Shown here: positions 1 through 8,810 of the stretch, in pieces
How the letters are laid out: every line of letters starts with the position of its first letter
How positions within the stretch are numbered: the stretch's first letter is position 1
Source: Chromatocurvus sp964613795
GTDB taxonomy: Bacteria > Pseudomonadota > Gammaproteobacteria > Pseudomonadales > Halieaceae
Reading direction: 5' to 3'
Assembly: GCA_964613795.1 (NCBI GenBank)
Contig: CAZTJR010000001.1
Location: forward strand, 124,001 to 188,000
DNA: 64,000 nucleotides
Position numbers and translations under genes: made by a program
The notes under the pieces: generated by a model
Told to the model about the DNA's origin: nothing
The model's input: the letters and a program-made list of their open reading frames with translations, nothing else
Database searches by the model: none

Positions 1-2
1 CG

Positions 3-80
3 AAGCACGGCTGCATTGCGCTATACGACACCGCGACGCCCGCAGATGTTCCGTTTGCCATCCGCCGTTACCGGCGATAG
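3..80 (+). CDS. C-terminal end of a gene cut by the window edge (hypothetical)
   Basis: One frame is open from the window start and ends at a TAG at 78-80. It encodes about 25 residues ending ...FAIRRYRR, with mixed hydrophobic and basic residues as in a normal protein C-terminus. The other two forward frames in this stretch look less protein-like. No family can be assigned from so short a piece, and it may be a chance open frame. Confidence 0.35.
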   Translation, partial: KHGCIALYDTATPADVPFAIRRYRR

Positions 81-115
81 CCTGAAACACTCGACGCAAC
101 ATGGTAGAGTAAACG

Positions 116-490
116 GTGCCGCAAACCTTATCGACCGAGCAACTGTTCGCAGCAATTGATGCCAAGGATGCCGGCCGTTTTGCCGCGTTACTGCATGAAG
201 ACGCGACCTTTCAATTTGGCAATGCGCCTGCAGTGCGCGGCCGGGACGCCATTGCAGAGAGCGTCAGGGGGTTTTTTGCTTCCATAGCTGCAGTTGAACA
301 TTCGATCAGCGAGGTCTGGCAGCCATCGGGCACACTGATCTGCCACGGTCATGTGACTTACACCCGCCATAGCGGCAGTGTGCTTAGCGTACCCTTTGCG
401 AACATACTGTCCATTGACGGCGGATGTGTGCGTGAGTATCGCATTTACGCCGATATTTCTGCGTTGTACGAAGACCTTGAAGCATCCTGA
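116..490 (+). CDS. NTF2-like / SnoaL-like fold protein
   Basis: A 124-residue protein with the layout of the NTF2/SnoaL superfamily: an N-terminal helix with ...LFAAIDAKDAGRFAALL followed by HEDATFQFGN, then a curved sheet ending in REYRIYADISALYE. Such proteins are small cone-shaped enzymes (isomerases, hydrolases) or ligand binders; the reaction here is unknown. The start is GTG at 116, because the nearest upstream ATG (101) hits a stop after three codons. There is no signal peptide, so it is probably cytoplasmic. It converges with the aminotransferase gene, whose stop is only 30 bp away, and has no same-strand partner in the window. Confidence 0.8.
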   Translation: MPQTLSTEQLFAAIDAKDAGRFAALLHEDATFQFGNAPAVRGRDAIAESVRGFFASIAAVEHSISEVWQPSGTLICHGHVTYTRHSGSVLSVPFANILSIDGGCVREYRIYADISALYEDLEAS

Positions 491-520
491 TTCGCCATTG
501 ACCGCATGCCCCATGCCCCA

Positions 521-1891
521 CTAGCCGCCAATTCCGTAGTGAGAGGCTGTGGCATCGAGCGCCTGGCCCAGCTTGTCGGCCAGGATGTCGATCTCCTCGA
601 TACTGCACACCAGGGGTGGTGCGGTGATCATGGCATCGCCGGTCTGGCGCACCATCAGACCATTGTTGTTGGCCTGATCGCGACAGTAGACCGCAGCGGC
701 GGACTTCGCTGCCAGTCGCTCTCCGGAGGCCTTGTCCCGCACCAGCTCCAGGGCGGCAAACATGCCTCGGCCGCGCACTTCCCCGACAATCGGATGATCA
801 ATGAACTCGTGCAGCCGATGCTGGAAGTGCGGAGCGATATGCCGTGCGGCGGAGTCGACGATGCCGGTTTCCTCAAGGATGGCAAGAGTGGCGAGCCCCG
901 CGGCACAGGCGGCCGGGTGGCCTGAATAGGTCAGTCCGTGGGTAAATTCGCCACCACTGTCGAGCAGCACATCACTGAGGGTATCACTCACCAGCACGCC
1001 ACCCAGAGGCATGTAGCCGTTGGTGATGGCCTTGGCAAAGGTCATCAGGTGGGGCTTGATGCCGTAGGTCTCGCTGCCCCACCACGTGCCTGTACGACCG
1101 AAGCCGCAGATGACCTCATCGGCGATCAGCAGAATATCGTGCTCGTCGCAGATGCGCTGTATTTCGGGCCAGTAAGTGTCGGGCGGAATGATCACGCCGC
1201 CGGCACCCTGGATCGGCTCGGCGATGAAGGCGGCAACCCGCTCTTCGCCCAGCTCGTCGATCTTTGCCTCCAGCTCCCGGGCCACCGCTATGCCGAATTC
1301 ATCGGGAGGGCGGCCACCTCCCAGCTCGAACCAGTGTGGCTGGTTGATGTGGTGCACATAGTTGAGTCCGATCGCCTGTTCATGCATCGCCTGCATGCCG
1401 CCCAGTGAAGAGGCGGCGATGGTGCTGCCGTGGTAGGCGTTTTTGCGGCTGATGATCTGCTTTTTATCGGGCTTGCCGATCAGGTCGTAATAGCGGTGTA
1501 CCAGACGGATGTTGGTGTCGTTGGCCTCCGAGCCGGAATTGGTGAAGAACACGTGGTTGAAGTTTGCCGGCGACAGCCTGGCCAGCTGGCTGGCCAGCTC
1601 CACCGCGGGCTGGTTCGAGCAGCGGAAGAAGTTGTTGTAGTAGGGCAGCTTCTGCATCTGGTGGTACACCGCCTCTACAATCGCTTTCTGGCTGTAGCCC
1701 AGATTGCAGCACCAGAGTCCGGACATGCCGTCGAGCATGGCATTGCCGTCGCTGTCGTAAATATAAATATGTTCCGCACGACTGATAATGCGCCCACCTT
1801 CCTTTGCGTAATTGCCGAAATCGGTGAAAGGATGCAGGTGGTGCGACTGGTCGAGCTGGCGCAGCGTGGCGGTGTCCATGGATGTCGTCAT
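521..1891 (-). CDS. class III omega-aminotransferase (pyruvate/amine type)
   Basis: A 456-residue PLP-dependent class III aminotransferase. Visible hallmarks are FTNSGSEAND near residue 115-125, the cofactor-nitrogen Asp in LLIADEVICGFGRTG, and the Schiff-base lysine K287 in FAKAITNGYMPLGG. Length and the early GLWCCNLGYSQ motif match omega-amino acid/putrescine--pyruvate aminotransferases (SpuC-like), which move an amino group from a terminal amine or beta-alanine to pyruvate. The ATG at 1891 is preceded by GAGG at good spacing. It stands alone, divergent from the hydrolase gene across 263 bp rich in inverted repeats. A link to the polyamine-type importer at 14473-18355 is possible but the genes are not adjacent. 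Substrate is not certain. Confidence 0.9.
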   Translation of the reverse strand: MTTSMDTATLRQLDQSHHLHPFTDFGNYAKEGGRIISRAEHIYIYDSDGNAMLDGMSGLWCCNLGYSQKAIVEAVYHQMQKLPYYNNFFRCSNQPAVELASQLARLSPANFNHVFFTNSGSEANDTNIRLVHRYYDLIGKPDKKQIISRKNAYHGSTIAASSLGGMQAMHEQAIGLNYVHHINQPHWFELGGGRPPDEFGIAVARELEAKIDELGEERVAAFIAEPIQGAGGVIIPPDTYWPEIQRICDEHDILLIADEVICGFGRTGTWWGSETYGIKPHLMTFAKAITNGYMPLGGVLVSDTLSDVLLDSGGEFTHGLTYSGHPAACAAGLATLAILEETGIVDSAARHIAPHFQHRLHEFIDHPIVGEVRGRGMFAALELVRDKASGERLAAKSAAAVYCRDQANNNGLMVRQTGDAMITAPPLVCSIEEIDILADKLGQALDATASHYGIGG

Positions 1892-1935
1892 AATGTTGCC
1901 TCGAAAGCGGTTGGCGCTGTCAGCCAGCGGGTGCT

Positions 1936-2012
1936 TCTACCCCGCCTGGTGTGGCTGTGGCACTGCGAATCGGGGTAGAGTGTGGCACAGCGCGGGTACG
2001 AAACCAGTACCC
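1936..2012. promoter_or_regulatory. two inverted repeats in a divergent intergenic region
   Basis: TCTACCCCG at 1936-1944 is the exact reverse complement of CGGGGTAGA at 1971-1979. Just after it, GGGTAC at 1994-1999 pairs with GTACCC at 2007-2012 across a 7-nt loop. Both lie between the aminotransferase and hydrolase genes, which are read outward. They could be operators or RNA hairpins; neither is followed by a U-tract. Confidence 0.35.
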
Positions 2013-2154
2013 CGGGAGGTGGTGGAGAAAGATAGCGGATGCCAGAGATAAACGACAAGGCCGACAGGGGGGGCTTGCTCGCGGCGCCTCCGGGTATCGG
2101 CATGGTCGAGTCCATGTTGCCGGATAGCGCCGGTGGACTGCGCGGCGGTTTTTC

Positions 2155-3324
2155 GTGGTGGCAGCGGTGATACGGAAAATACTGCTGTGGCTGTTCGCTC
2201 CTCTGCTGCTATTAACGCTTGCGCTGTGGGCGCTGCTGACCTTTGGGCTGCAGCCAGAGCCTTTTCCCGCAGGCAGCGAGAGTCTTGCGCGGCTTGCCCC
2301 GGGCCCATTCAAGGTCAGCCGCGCGGCTATTGATCTTGTCGACCCCGATCGGCCTACCCCGCCCAACCGCGATTTTACCGGTTCCGATACACGCCCGCTC
2401 GTGGGTGCTGCCTGGTACCCGGACGAGGGCGGACCCTATCCGCTGGTCGTGCATGTTCACGGTTTCACCTCGCATCACCGTAACGGTGCCTACCTGGCGC
2501 GGCATCTGGCCAGCCATGGTTATGTTGTTGTCGCGGTGGACCATCCATTGACAAAGATGCTCGCTCCGGGTGACCCCAACGCACGCGATGTGATCAACCA
2601 GCCCGGCGATGTGAGTTTTCTCATCGACATCCTGAGTACGCGACCAGAGGCGATTGATCCGGCCATGCAGGACAGGGTCGATGCAGATCGCGTTGCTGTC
2701 ATGGGCATTTCGCTGGGCGGGCTCACGGCAACGCTCGCGGGATACCACCCGAAGCTGATGGATGAGCGCATCGACGCCGTGGTGTCGATCGCCGGTCCCA
2801 CGGCGTTCCTGGCTCCCGCGTTTTTTCAGTCGCGATCATTGCCGTTCCTGATGCTGGCCGGTGATGCCGATGCGATTGTCCCGTGGGAGGCAAACGCGCG
2901 TTCCGTTCTGGGCCGTATTCCCGGCGCGCAGCTGCTGACGCTGGCCGATGGCTCGCATACGGGGTTCGCCGGGGGGACTGCCCTGTTGCGCTGGATGCGC
3001 AACACAGATGCCGCAGGTTGCTGGTCCGTCAAGCGCAATCTGGACCTTGAGGAGGATGCCAGCTGGTCGTCACTGCTCAATGTGGCCGAAGCGGGTGTGG
3101 ACGAGAGCGCGGCGCTTGATCTCTGCAGTGACGATACGCTGCCGCCCACCATGCATGTACTGCGACAGCAGAGGATTACACAGGTGGCGGTGCGGGCCTT
3201 TCTCGATAGCGTTCTGCAGAAAGATCCCGCTGTGCGGTCTGCGGCGGCGCGTTATCTTCGCGAGAGCCTGCCCCGCGAACTGCGCGACGTCAGCTTCCTG
3301 CCGGAGTTGCCCCGTCCTGGATGA
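2155..3324 (+). CDS. secreted or membrane-anchored alpha/beta hydrolase
   Basis: A 389-residue alpha/beta-hydrolase of the dienelactone hydrolase / PAF-acetylhydrolase-like group. An N-terminal hydrophobic helix (about residues 9-32) acts as signal or anchor. The oxyanion region is VVHVHGFTSHH (about 98-108), the nucleophile is S186 in GISLGG, an acid is likely D237 or D239 in LAGDADAIVP, and the histidine is H268 in DGSHTG. The reaction is probably ester or lipid hydrolysis in the periplasm; the substrate is unknown. Several GTG codons (2155, 2158, 2167) could start translation, because no ATG precedes the hydrophobic helix. Its 3' end overlaps the convergent M48 peptidase gene by 35 bp. Confidence 0.85.
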   Translation: MVAAVIRKILLWLFAPLLLLTLALWALLTFGLQPEPFPAGSESLARLAPGPFKVSRAAIDLVDPDRPTPPNRDFTGSDTRPLVGAAWYPDEGGPYPLVVHVHGFTSHHRNGAYLARHLASHGYVVVAVDHPLTKMLAPGDPNARDVINQPGDVSFLIDILSTRPEAIDPAMQDRVDADRVAVMGISLGGLTATLAGYHPKLMDERIDAVVSIAGPTAFLAPAFFQSRSLPFLMLAGDADAIVPWEANARSVLGRIPGAQLLTLADGSHTGFAGGTALLRWMRNTDAAGCWSVKRNLDLEEDASWSSLLNVAEAGVDESAALDLCSDDTLPPTMHVLRQQRITQVAVRAFLDSVLQKDPAVRSAAARYLRESLPRELRDVSFLPELPRPG

Positions 3325-4132
3325 TATCCACCGGGTGAACGGCGGACAGGCGAGCATCGGGGTTGAGCTTGCGCACTTTATCCGCCAGCTTTGCCAGCGC
3401 CGCCTGCCGGTTTTCCGGTGAGGGGTGTGTACTGAGGAACTCCGCAGGCCGGGGTCCACCGAGGCCGCTCATCTTTTCCCACAGCGTTACCGCCGCCTCC
3501 GGCGCGTAGCCGGCCCGGGTGGCCAGTTCAATGCCGATTTCGTCGGCTTCGGATTCCGCCGTGCGGCTGTTGGGAAGTTGCAGCGCAAGCTTGGCGGCCA
3601 GCGCCGCTCCCGAGATGGCTATCTCCGAGCTTCTGGAGGTAGCGCCAACCACGGCAATGCCCAGGTTAGTGGCCATTGCGCGCGACATGCGCTCTGCCGT
3701 GTGGTTGGCCAGGGCGTGGGCTATTTCGTGTCCCATAATGTGGGCAAATTCCGCGTCAGTCAGCTCAAGTTTCTCAAGCAGCCCGGTGTACACCGCCATG
3801 CGTCCACCCGCCATGGCCCAGGCATTGACGGTATCAGGGTCGTCGATCAGGGCGACGCTCCACTCCCAGTCGCGGGTGCGCGGATTCTGGGCGATAGCCT
3901 CGGTCACCAGTCGGCCGGTGATGGTCGCCACGCGGTCTGCCACCAGCGGGTCATCCAGTAGCTTGTCGTTAGCATCCAGTTCGCTCACGGTTGACAGATA
4001 GGCCTTTCGCGATTCCACGATGGCGGCGTCCGGCGAAATGAGCATGAGTTGGCTGCGCCCCGTGGGGCTTGTCGTACAGGCGCCTATCGTGACGAGAGTC
4101 AGTGCGGCTGCGACAACAGTTTTCCAGTGCAT
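3290..4132 (-). CDS. M48-family metalloprotease lipoprotein
   Basis: A 280-residue zinc peptidase of the M48 group, similar in size to the small periplasmic lipoprotein members (LoiP/YcaL type). It begins with a lipoprotein signal ending in the lipobox ...TIGAC with C19 as lipidated residue. The zinc site is H135-E136-x-x-H139 in HIMGHEIAHA; the third ligand is expected in TAESEAD (E193). These enzymes are tied to outer-membrane protein quality control. The start ATG has GGAAGA upstream. It follows the alkaline phosphatase gene on the same strand after 125 bp that hold a strong stem-loop, so it may be a separate transcript. Its 3' end overlaps the hydrolase gene on the other strand. Confidence 0.93.
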   Translation of the reverse strand: MHWKTVVAAALTLVTIGACTTSPTGRSQLMLISPDAAIVESRKAYLSTVSELDANDKLLDDPLVADRVATITGRLVTEAIAQNPRTRDWEWSVALIDDPDTVNAWAMAGGRMAVYTGLLEKLELTDAEFAHIMGHEIAHALANHTAERMSRAMATNLGIAVVGATSRSSEIAISGAALAAKLALQLPNSRTAESEADEIGIELATRAGYAPEAAVTLWEKMSGLGGPRPAEFLSTHPSPENRQAALAKLADKVRKLNPDARLSAVHPVDIIQDGATPAGS

Positions 4133-4185
4133 GGCTTTTCTTCCGATAACGTCCTGACAGACGCCACAGCATAGCAGAAGGCCTC

Positions 4186-4248
4186 CCGCCGCAGCAGGCT
4201 GGGCGTCGCGGCAGGCCGTTGACGCCAGGGGTTACCTGCTGCAGGCGG
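4186..4248 (-). repeat. long nested inverted repeat between phosphatase and M48 genes
   Basis: The outer arms are 4186-4198 and 4235-4248 (13 bp pairing with one bulged base); the inner arms GGCGTC at 4202-4207 and GACGCC at 4221-4226 also pair. It sits just after the alkaline phosphatase stop and before the M48 start, both read leftward. It could be a terminator without U-tract, an mRNA-stabilising hairpin, or a REP-like element. Confidence 0.5.
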
Positions 4249-4257
4249 TTCCGCGTT

Positions 4258-5838
4258 TCAGCGTGAGGCGGCTCCAGGGATCAGGTCGGCGCTGGCTGCC
4301 ATGATATGGAACAGCACATTCTGCTCCAGCGTTCCCGACACCAGGTGTGCACCCGGTCCAGAGGCATATATGGCCACATCCTCGCCGCCGTGGGTTTCTG
4401 CGGACAGGGGCACCAGGGCTTCCTGGTGATAACCGGTCTGCGTGGTATCCACCGCCGACAGATCTGCGCGACCGCTTAGCGGCGCGGCCACGTAACCGCG
4501 GTCGGCATTGGTTTCACCACCGAGATCGCGAAATCCCCGACCGTTGGCGTAGCTCACGGTGGTATAGGGCATGCCGTCTGCCGCGAGGCTTGGCTCAGTC
4601 TCACCTGCTGGCACCACTTTACCGAGAATGGGATTGCCGCGGCGAGGGTAGCCCGCAATGGTGAAGACGTGACTGTGGTCCGCAGTGACGATGATCAGCG
4701 TATCCTCGCTGTTGGTACGCTCTACGCCTGCCTGCACCGCCTCGGAGAAGGCAATCGTATCGCGAAGTGCCGCACTGGCGTTGCCGGCATGGTGGGCGTG
4801 GTCGATCCGCCCGCCCTCGACCATCAGGAAATAGCCCTCGCGGTTGTCTTGAAGACGCTCCAGCGCTGCCAGCGTCATATCTGTAAGTGAGGGCTCACTG
4901 GCAGGGCGATCCTGCTCATAACTCATATGTGAATCCGTGAACAGGCCCAGCAGGGGCGCGTCCAGGGGGGCGTTGCGCAGGCGCTCGCTGTCGTCGACAA
5001 AAACGCCATTCGGATTCCTTGAGAGCCAGCGATCCACGAGATTGTCGTCGTCGCTGCGTCGACCGGCATCGCCCGGCAGGAAATTTGCGCGTCCGCCGCC
5101 CAGTATCACATCAATGCCATCGATACCGGGTTGGTCGAAGCGGGTTTGCATTGCCGCGGCGGAATCGACCAGCTGGCGTGCAATGTCGGTGCAGCCGGCG
5201 TCCTGCGCCGCCAGCGGGAGGTCATCGTCATTCTCCCAGTCGCGCTCCACCGCCTTGGCATAGGTTGCTGCCGGTGTCGCGTGGGTGATGCGTGCAGTGG
5301 ATACAATGCCGGTGGATTTGCCCGCCCGCTCGGCGAGCTCCAGTGCCGTGACCAGTTCCACGTCCTTGCCGCTGGCGCAGTCGCCGCGTCGGGCGGTCTC
5401 GTCAACGCCAAATATCCCAATACGGGTTTTTACACCGGTGACCATCGCGCTCATGGTGCCGGCGGAGTCGGCCGTCTGTGAATCGGTGTTATAGGTCTTG
5501 GCGAGACCGGTGAAGGGAAACTTCTCGAAACTCAGGCTGTTTTCCTCACCGGACATGCCCTTGCGCTGGCCGTCCAGAATGCGCGCGGCCGTGACAGTGG
5601 ACATCCCCATGCCATCGCCGATGAACAGGATCACGTTTTTCGCCCGGGGCAGGGTATTGCCTGTCTGCCGCGCAGCGAGGTGTTCCTCGCCGATGCGATA
5701 CCAGTCGCTGTTGCGCTGATGCGCAGGGATTACGTCGGCATCGCCGGTAAGCTCTACCGGCTTTGGCGAGCTCGACGTGCCGGCGCAGGCAGCCAGTGCA
5801 ATACTGAGCGTCGCGATGGCAGTGAGGGTCTGTTGCAT
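4258..5838 (-). CDS. alkaline phosphatase, lipoprotein
   Basis: A 526-residue PhoA-superfamily alkaline phosphatase that releases phosphate from phosphomonoesters outside the cytoplasm. The first metal-ligand motif is ILFIGDGMGM (D75), the nucleophile is S125 in TADSAGTMSA, and later ligands appear in GGRIDHAHHAG and VTADHSHV. The frame stays open to 5922, but the ATG at 5838 is preferred: it gives a clean lipoprotein signal with lipobox ALAAC (C18) and avoids overlap with gpsA, whose stop is at 5876. It follows gpsA by 37 bp and is probably cotranscribed with gpsA and the acyltransferase fusion, so its expression may track phospholipid metabolism rather than a private Pho promoter. No Pho box was seen in the short gap. 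Confidence 0.92.
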   Translation of the reverse strand: MQQTLTAIATLSIALAACAGTSSSPKPVELTGDADVIPAHQRNSDWYRIGEEHLAARQTGNTLPRAKNVILFIGDGMGMSTVTAARILDGQRKGMSGEENSLSFEKFPFTGLAKTYNTDSQTADSAGTMSAMVTGVKTRIGIFGVDETARRGDCASGKDVELVTALELAERAGKSTGIVSTARITHATPAATYAKAVERDWENDDDLPLAAQDAGCTDIARQLVDSAAAMQTRFDQPGIDGIDVILGGGRANFLPGDAGRRSDDDNLVDRWLSRNPNGVFVDDSERLRNAPLDAPLLGLFTDSHMSYEQDRPASEPSLTDMTLAALERLQDNREGYFLMVEGGRIDHAHHAGNASAALRDTIAFSEAVQAGVERTNSEDTLIIVTADHSHVFTIAGYPRRGNPILGKVVPAGETEPSLAADGMPYTTVSYANGRGFRDLGGETNADRGYVAAPLSGRADLSAVDTTQTGYHQEALVPLSAETHGGEDVAIYASGPGAHLVSGTLEQNVLFHIMAASADLIPGAASR

Positions 5839-5875
5839 GAAGCTGTGTCTCCTTGGCAAAGACGTGGTGCCGGGT

Positions 5876-6880
5876 TCAGCCCGGCTCGGATTCCGCTCCC
5901 GCGGATACTCGCAGCAGGCCACGGTAAACGCCGCGAGCGTTGGTTTCTCCGGTCACTACCCGATAAACATCGCGCGCGATAGGCATCTCCACGCCGTGTT
6001 GTTCGGCCAGCGCCATGACTGCAGGCGCGCTTTTGGCACCCTCGGCAACCATGAACATGTCATCGATAATTGACTGCATGCTATGTCCCTTTGCCAGCTC
6101 CATGCCGACATGCCGGTTGCGGCTCTGGGAGCTGGTGCAGGTAGCGATCATGTCGCCCATGCCGGCCAGGCCGGCAAAGGTTTCTGCACGTCCGCCCATC
6201 GCGACGCCGAGCCGGGTGACTTCGGCAAGTCCTCGCGTGATCAGTGCCGCACGGGTGTTGTCACCCGCGCCCAGGCCGTCACCCATACCCACGGCGATCG
6301 CAATAATATTTTTCAGCACGCCGCCGAGCTCGCAGCCAATCACGTCGGGGTTGGTGTAGACGCGGAAAAGACCGCTCTTGAACACGTTCTGCAGTTCGCG
6401 CACGATCACCGGATCATCCATTGCGATAACGCCGGCCGCGGCCTGCCCGGCCATGATTTCCCGCGCCAGGTTGGGGCCGGTCAGCACGCCGGCGGGATGG
6501 CCCGGGAGGACGTCGTTAATGATCTCTGTCATGCGCATACGCGTGTCCAGCTCAAGGCCCTTGGTCAGGCTGATCACGGGTACCCAGGCGCGGATAGAGC
6601 GCCGCACGTCCATGAGTACCTCGCGAAAGTTCTGCGATGGTACACCCATGACTATGACATCCGCGTGACAGACCACATCCATGATGTCGGTCGTCGCGCG
6701 CAGGTTGTCGGGCAGCTTCGCCCCGGGCAGGTAGGTCTCGTTGCTGTGTCTGTCGTTGATTTCAGCCACGGTGTCGGGGTTTCTCGCCCATAGCGTGACG
6801 GGCGTATTGCGCGCCACCAGTGACGCGACGGTGGTTCCCCAGGAGCCCCCGCCAAGTACGCCGATATTCAGTTCATTCAT
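5876..6880 (-). CDS. gpsA: NAD(P)-dependent glycerol-3-phosphate dehydrogenase
   Basis: A 334-residue cytoplasmic enzyme that reduces dihydroxyacetone phosphate to sn-glycerol-3-phosphate for phospholipid synthesis. The Rossmann nucleotide-binding motif VLGGGSWGTTVA lies at residues 8-19. Family signatures include VISLTKGLE, LTGPNLAREI, the LGGVLKNIIAIAVGMGDGLG helix and the GMGDMIATCTSSQSRN segment; length is standard. The start has AGGAGG just upstream. It lies between the HAD-acyltransferase fusion (55 bp upstream) and the alkaline phosphatase (37 bp downstream), giving a compact glycerolipid group: G3P supply, acylation and phosphate release. Confidence 0.97.
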   Translation of the reverse strand: MNELNIGVLGGGSWGTTVASLVARNTPVTLWARNPDTVAEINDRHSNETYLPGAKLPDNLRATTDIMDVVCHADVIVMGVPSQNFREVLMDVRRSIRAWVPVISLTKGLELDTRMRMTEIINDVLPGHPAGVLTGPNLAREIMAGQAAAGVIAMDDPVIVRELQNVFKSGLFRVYTNPDVIGCELGGVLKNIIAIAVGMGDGLGAGDNTRAALITRGLAEVTRLGVAMGGRAETFAGLAGMGDMIATCTSSQSRNRHVGMELAKGHSMQSIIDDMFMVAEGAKSAPAVMALAEQHGVEMPIARDVYRVVTGETNARGVYRGLLRVSAGAESEPG

Positions 6881-6935
6881 GCTGTTCCTCCTGGGGCAGA
6901 TGCCGGCGCAAGGCGCTGATAGGCCCTGCCGTTCG

Positions 6936-8690
6936 TTATTGTTGGGGTGCTCGCAGCTTGGGTTTGACCGACGGCGGCTGGTTCCGCGAAGCGCGTCGCA
7001 CCGAGGGACGTGCCGCCGTCTTTGCCTTTGCCCGGGGGGCCGCGGGCGGTTTGCGGGTCGTGGTGTTCTTCTTCGGGGGCGCTTTCTTCTTCGACGGCGT
7101 GGCCGTCGACCTGCCGGATGCCGGCTCTATAGCTGCGGATTTTTTCCTTGTACCTGCCTTGCGCTTGCCGGCGGTCTTTCGCCCCGTGGGGGCCTTGCGG
7201 GCTGTGGCTCTGCTTTTGGCAGCCGGCTTTGCTTTTTTGCTGACGGCGGTTTCCGCGTCCTCCTCCGGTTGACCCAGTGTCCGCAGGAACATGTTGCGTA
7301 CATCTCTTACCTGCCGTGACATATCACGGGCAGTCCAGTCGCTGGTATCCACAGGCGGCAGCACCTCGACCTCAACGGTCGCGGGTCTGAACACGAAATC
7401 CCCTTTGGGCGCGACATCACCGGCATTGCGGATGACGATAGGGACGATGGGTACCCCCGCCTGCATTGCCAGGTGGAAAGCGCCTTTCTTGAATGGCGCC
7501 AGCCGCGGTGAGATGGTGCGCGTGCCCTCGGGTGCCAGCGCGACGGACTTGCCCTCGTTGCGAATGGCATCGACCAGCGGTTTCATGGCTTCAATGGCGC
7601 TGGATGCGTTCTGGCGGTCAATCATCACCACGCCACCCAGCTCGAGCACGCGCCCGATGACCGGCATTTTGCGAATTTCTTTTTTGCCGACACCCGCCAG
7701 ATCCTGGCGCAGCAGCCGCGCCGCGATCACCACGTCGGCCTTGCTCTGGTGGTTGAAAATGAACACGGCGGGACGATGTGACCAGAGGTGTTCCTCACCC
7801 CTGACCTGCAGATCCAGATTGATCAGGGCGCTGGCCGTATCCGCAAACAGGGACAGCGAGAAATTCAGGGCATTGCGGCGTGATCCAGTAAGAATATAGA
7901 TCGGCAGCCCCGCGGCAAAGCTGGGGACCAGACTTACCGTGGCAGCCACCGAGCGCACAAACTGGCTGACGGTAGGTCGTCCGCGGCTGCCAAAGTCGGC
8001 GACAGGCCAGTCATTTGCCATCGCCAGCGCCCGCAGTCTGCCGCTCGGGTTGAGCGCGCTGGGCTTGCCAACGCGCTCCAGCAGTAGCCGGTCGTCGGTG
8101 CTGTCTGAGTAAAAAAAGGCATCATCGAGATCGCCGCCAACCTCTGCCGCCAGGACGTCCGCGGCGTCGACCTTTCCCGGTCCGAAGCAGGTGGGGCGCG
8201 TCACCGTGCCGGTGAATTTTCCATTTTCGACCTCCAGGTGCGTGCACATGACGCGGGTTATGCCAAGATCCCGCGCGGCCGGCGCCACCTGATACGGTGT
8301 TGCCGAGGAGACAACGGCAACGGTGTGTCCCCTTGCCAGATGCGCCTCGATCAGGCGTCGTGACTCGGGATAGATGAGACGCGATATCTGCTCCCGAAAG
8401 AGCTTTTCCCCAAGGTCGCGATAGGTGGCTTCCTCGATACCGCGCATGAACTGGGTGGTCACCGCCATCATCGCCGAAAAGCCCAGACGCCCCATACCAA
8501 ACTGGCTCATGGCCGAGGTCAAGTCGATCAGGTCACGCACCGTGATATCACCGCGGCGCAATTGTTCGCGAATAAACACAGTCGCCGAGTAACCGGCGAT
8601 CACCGTGCCATCGAAGTCAAATAGTGCGCAGACTTCAGGTCCGGCGGGTGCCGACGCAATCTGTTCAAGGAGTTCTACAACGTCTGCCAT
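6936..8690 (-). CDS. HAD-IB phosphatase / 1-acyl-G3P acyltransferase fusion with basic C-terminal tail
   Basis: A 584-residue multidomain protein. Residues ~15-220 form a HAD subclass IB hydrolase (nucleophile D25 in LFDFDGTV; later DAFFYSDSTDD). Residues ~255-470 are a PlsC-type acyltransferase, with the catalytic NHxxxxD motif NHQSKAD (H314, D319) and a second block APEGTRTIS. The last ~105 residues are a low-complexity Lys/Ala/Pro/Arg tail resembling histone-H1/AlgP-like sequences, which may bind acidic lipids or nucleic acid. Such fusions are known in proteobacteria and are expected to act in lysophosphatidate acylation at the inner membrane; whether the HAD half acts on lipid phosphates is inferred. 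It is the first gene of the leftward group with gpsA. Confidence 0.92.
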   Translation of the reverse strand: MADVVELLEQIASAPAGPEVCALFDFDGTVIAGYSATVFIREQLRRGDITVRDLIDLTSAMSQFGMGRLGFSAMMAVTTQFMRGIEEATYRDLGEKLFREQISRLIYPESRRLIEAHLARGHTVAVVSSATPYQVAPAARDLGITRVMCTHLEVENGKFTGTVTRPTCFGPGKVDAADVLAAEVGGDLDDAFFYSDSTDDRLLLERVGKPSALNPSGRLRALAMANDWPVADFGSRGRPTVSQFVRSVAATVSLVPSFAAGLPIYILTGSRRNALNFSLSLFADTASALINLDLQVRGEEHLWSHRPAVFIFNHQSKADVVIAARLLRQDLAGVGKKEIRKMPVIGRVLELGGVVMIDRQNASSAIEAMKPLVDAIRNEGKSVALAPEGTRTISPRLAPFKKGAFHLAMQAGVPIVPIVIRNAGDVAPKGDFVFRPATVEVEVLPPVDTSDWTARDMSRQVRDVRNMFLRTLGQPEEDAETAVSKKAKPAAKSRATARKAPTGRKTAGKRKAGTRKKSAAIEPASGRSTATPSKKKAPPKKNTTTRKPPAAPRAKAKTAARPSVRRASRNQPPSVKPKLRAPQQ

Positions 8691-8810
8691 GGCCTGGGTA
8701 CCCCTGTGCTGGGCCGTTGGATGGTCTCCGCGAGTCTATCACGCTGTTGTCCGCCGTCAGCCCGTGCTCTGCTAGACTTGCCGACTTCGCAATGGCAGAG
8801 GTAACAGCGC

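Noticed and set aside
5839..5922. 28-residue extension of the alkaline phosphatase
   Set aside because: It would hide the lipoprotein signal inside the protein and overlap gpsA; the ATG at 5838 fits better.
6936..7280. Low-complexity lysine-rich segment as a separate gene or repeat array
   Set aside because: It is in frame with the acyltransferase domain and contains no start, RBS or regular repeat unit; it is the C-terminal tail.
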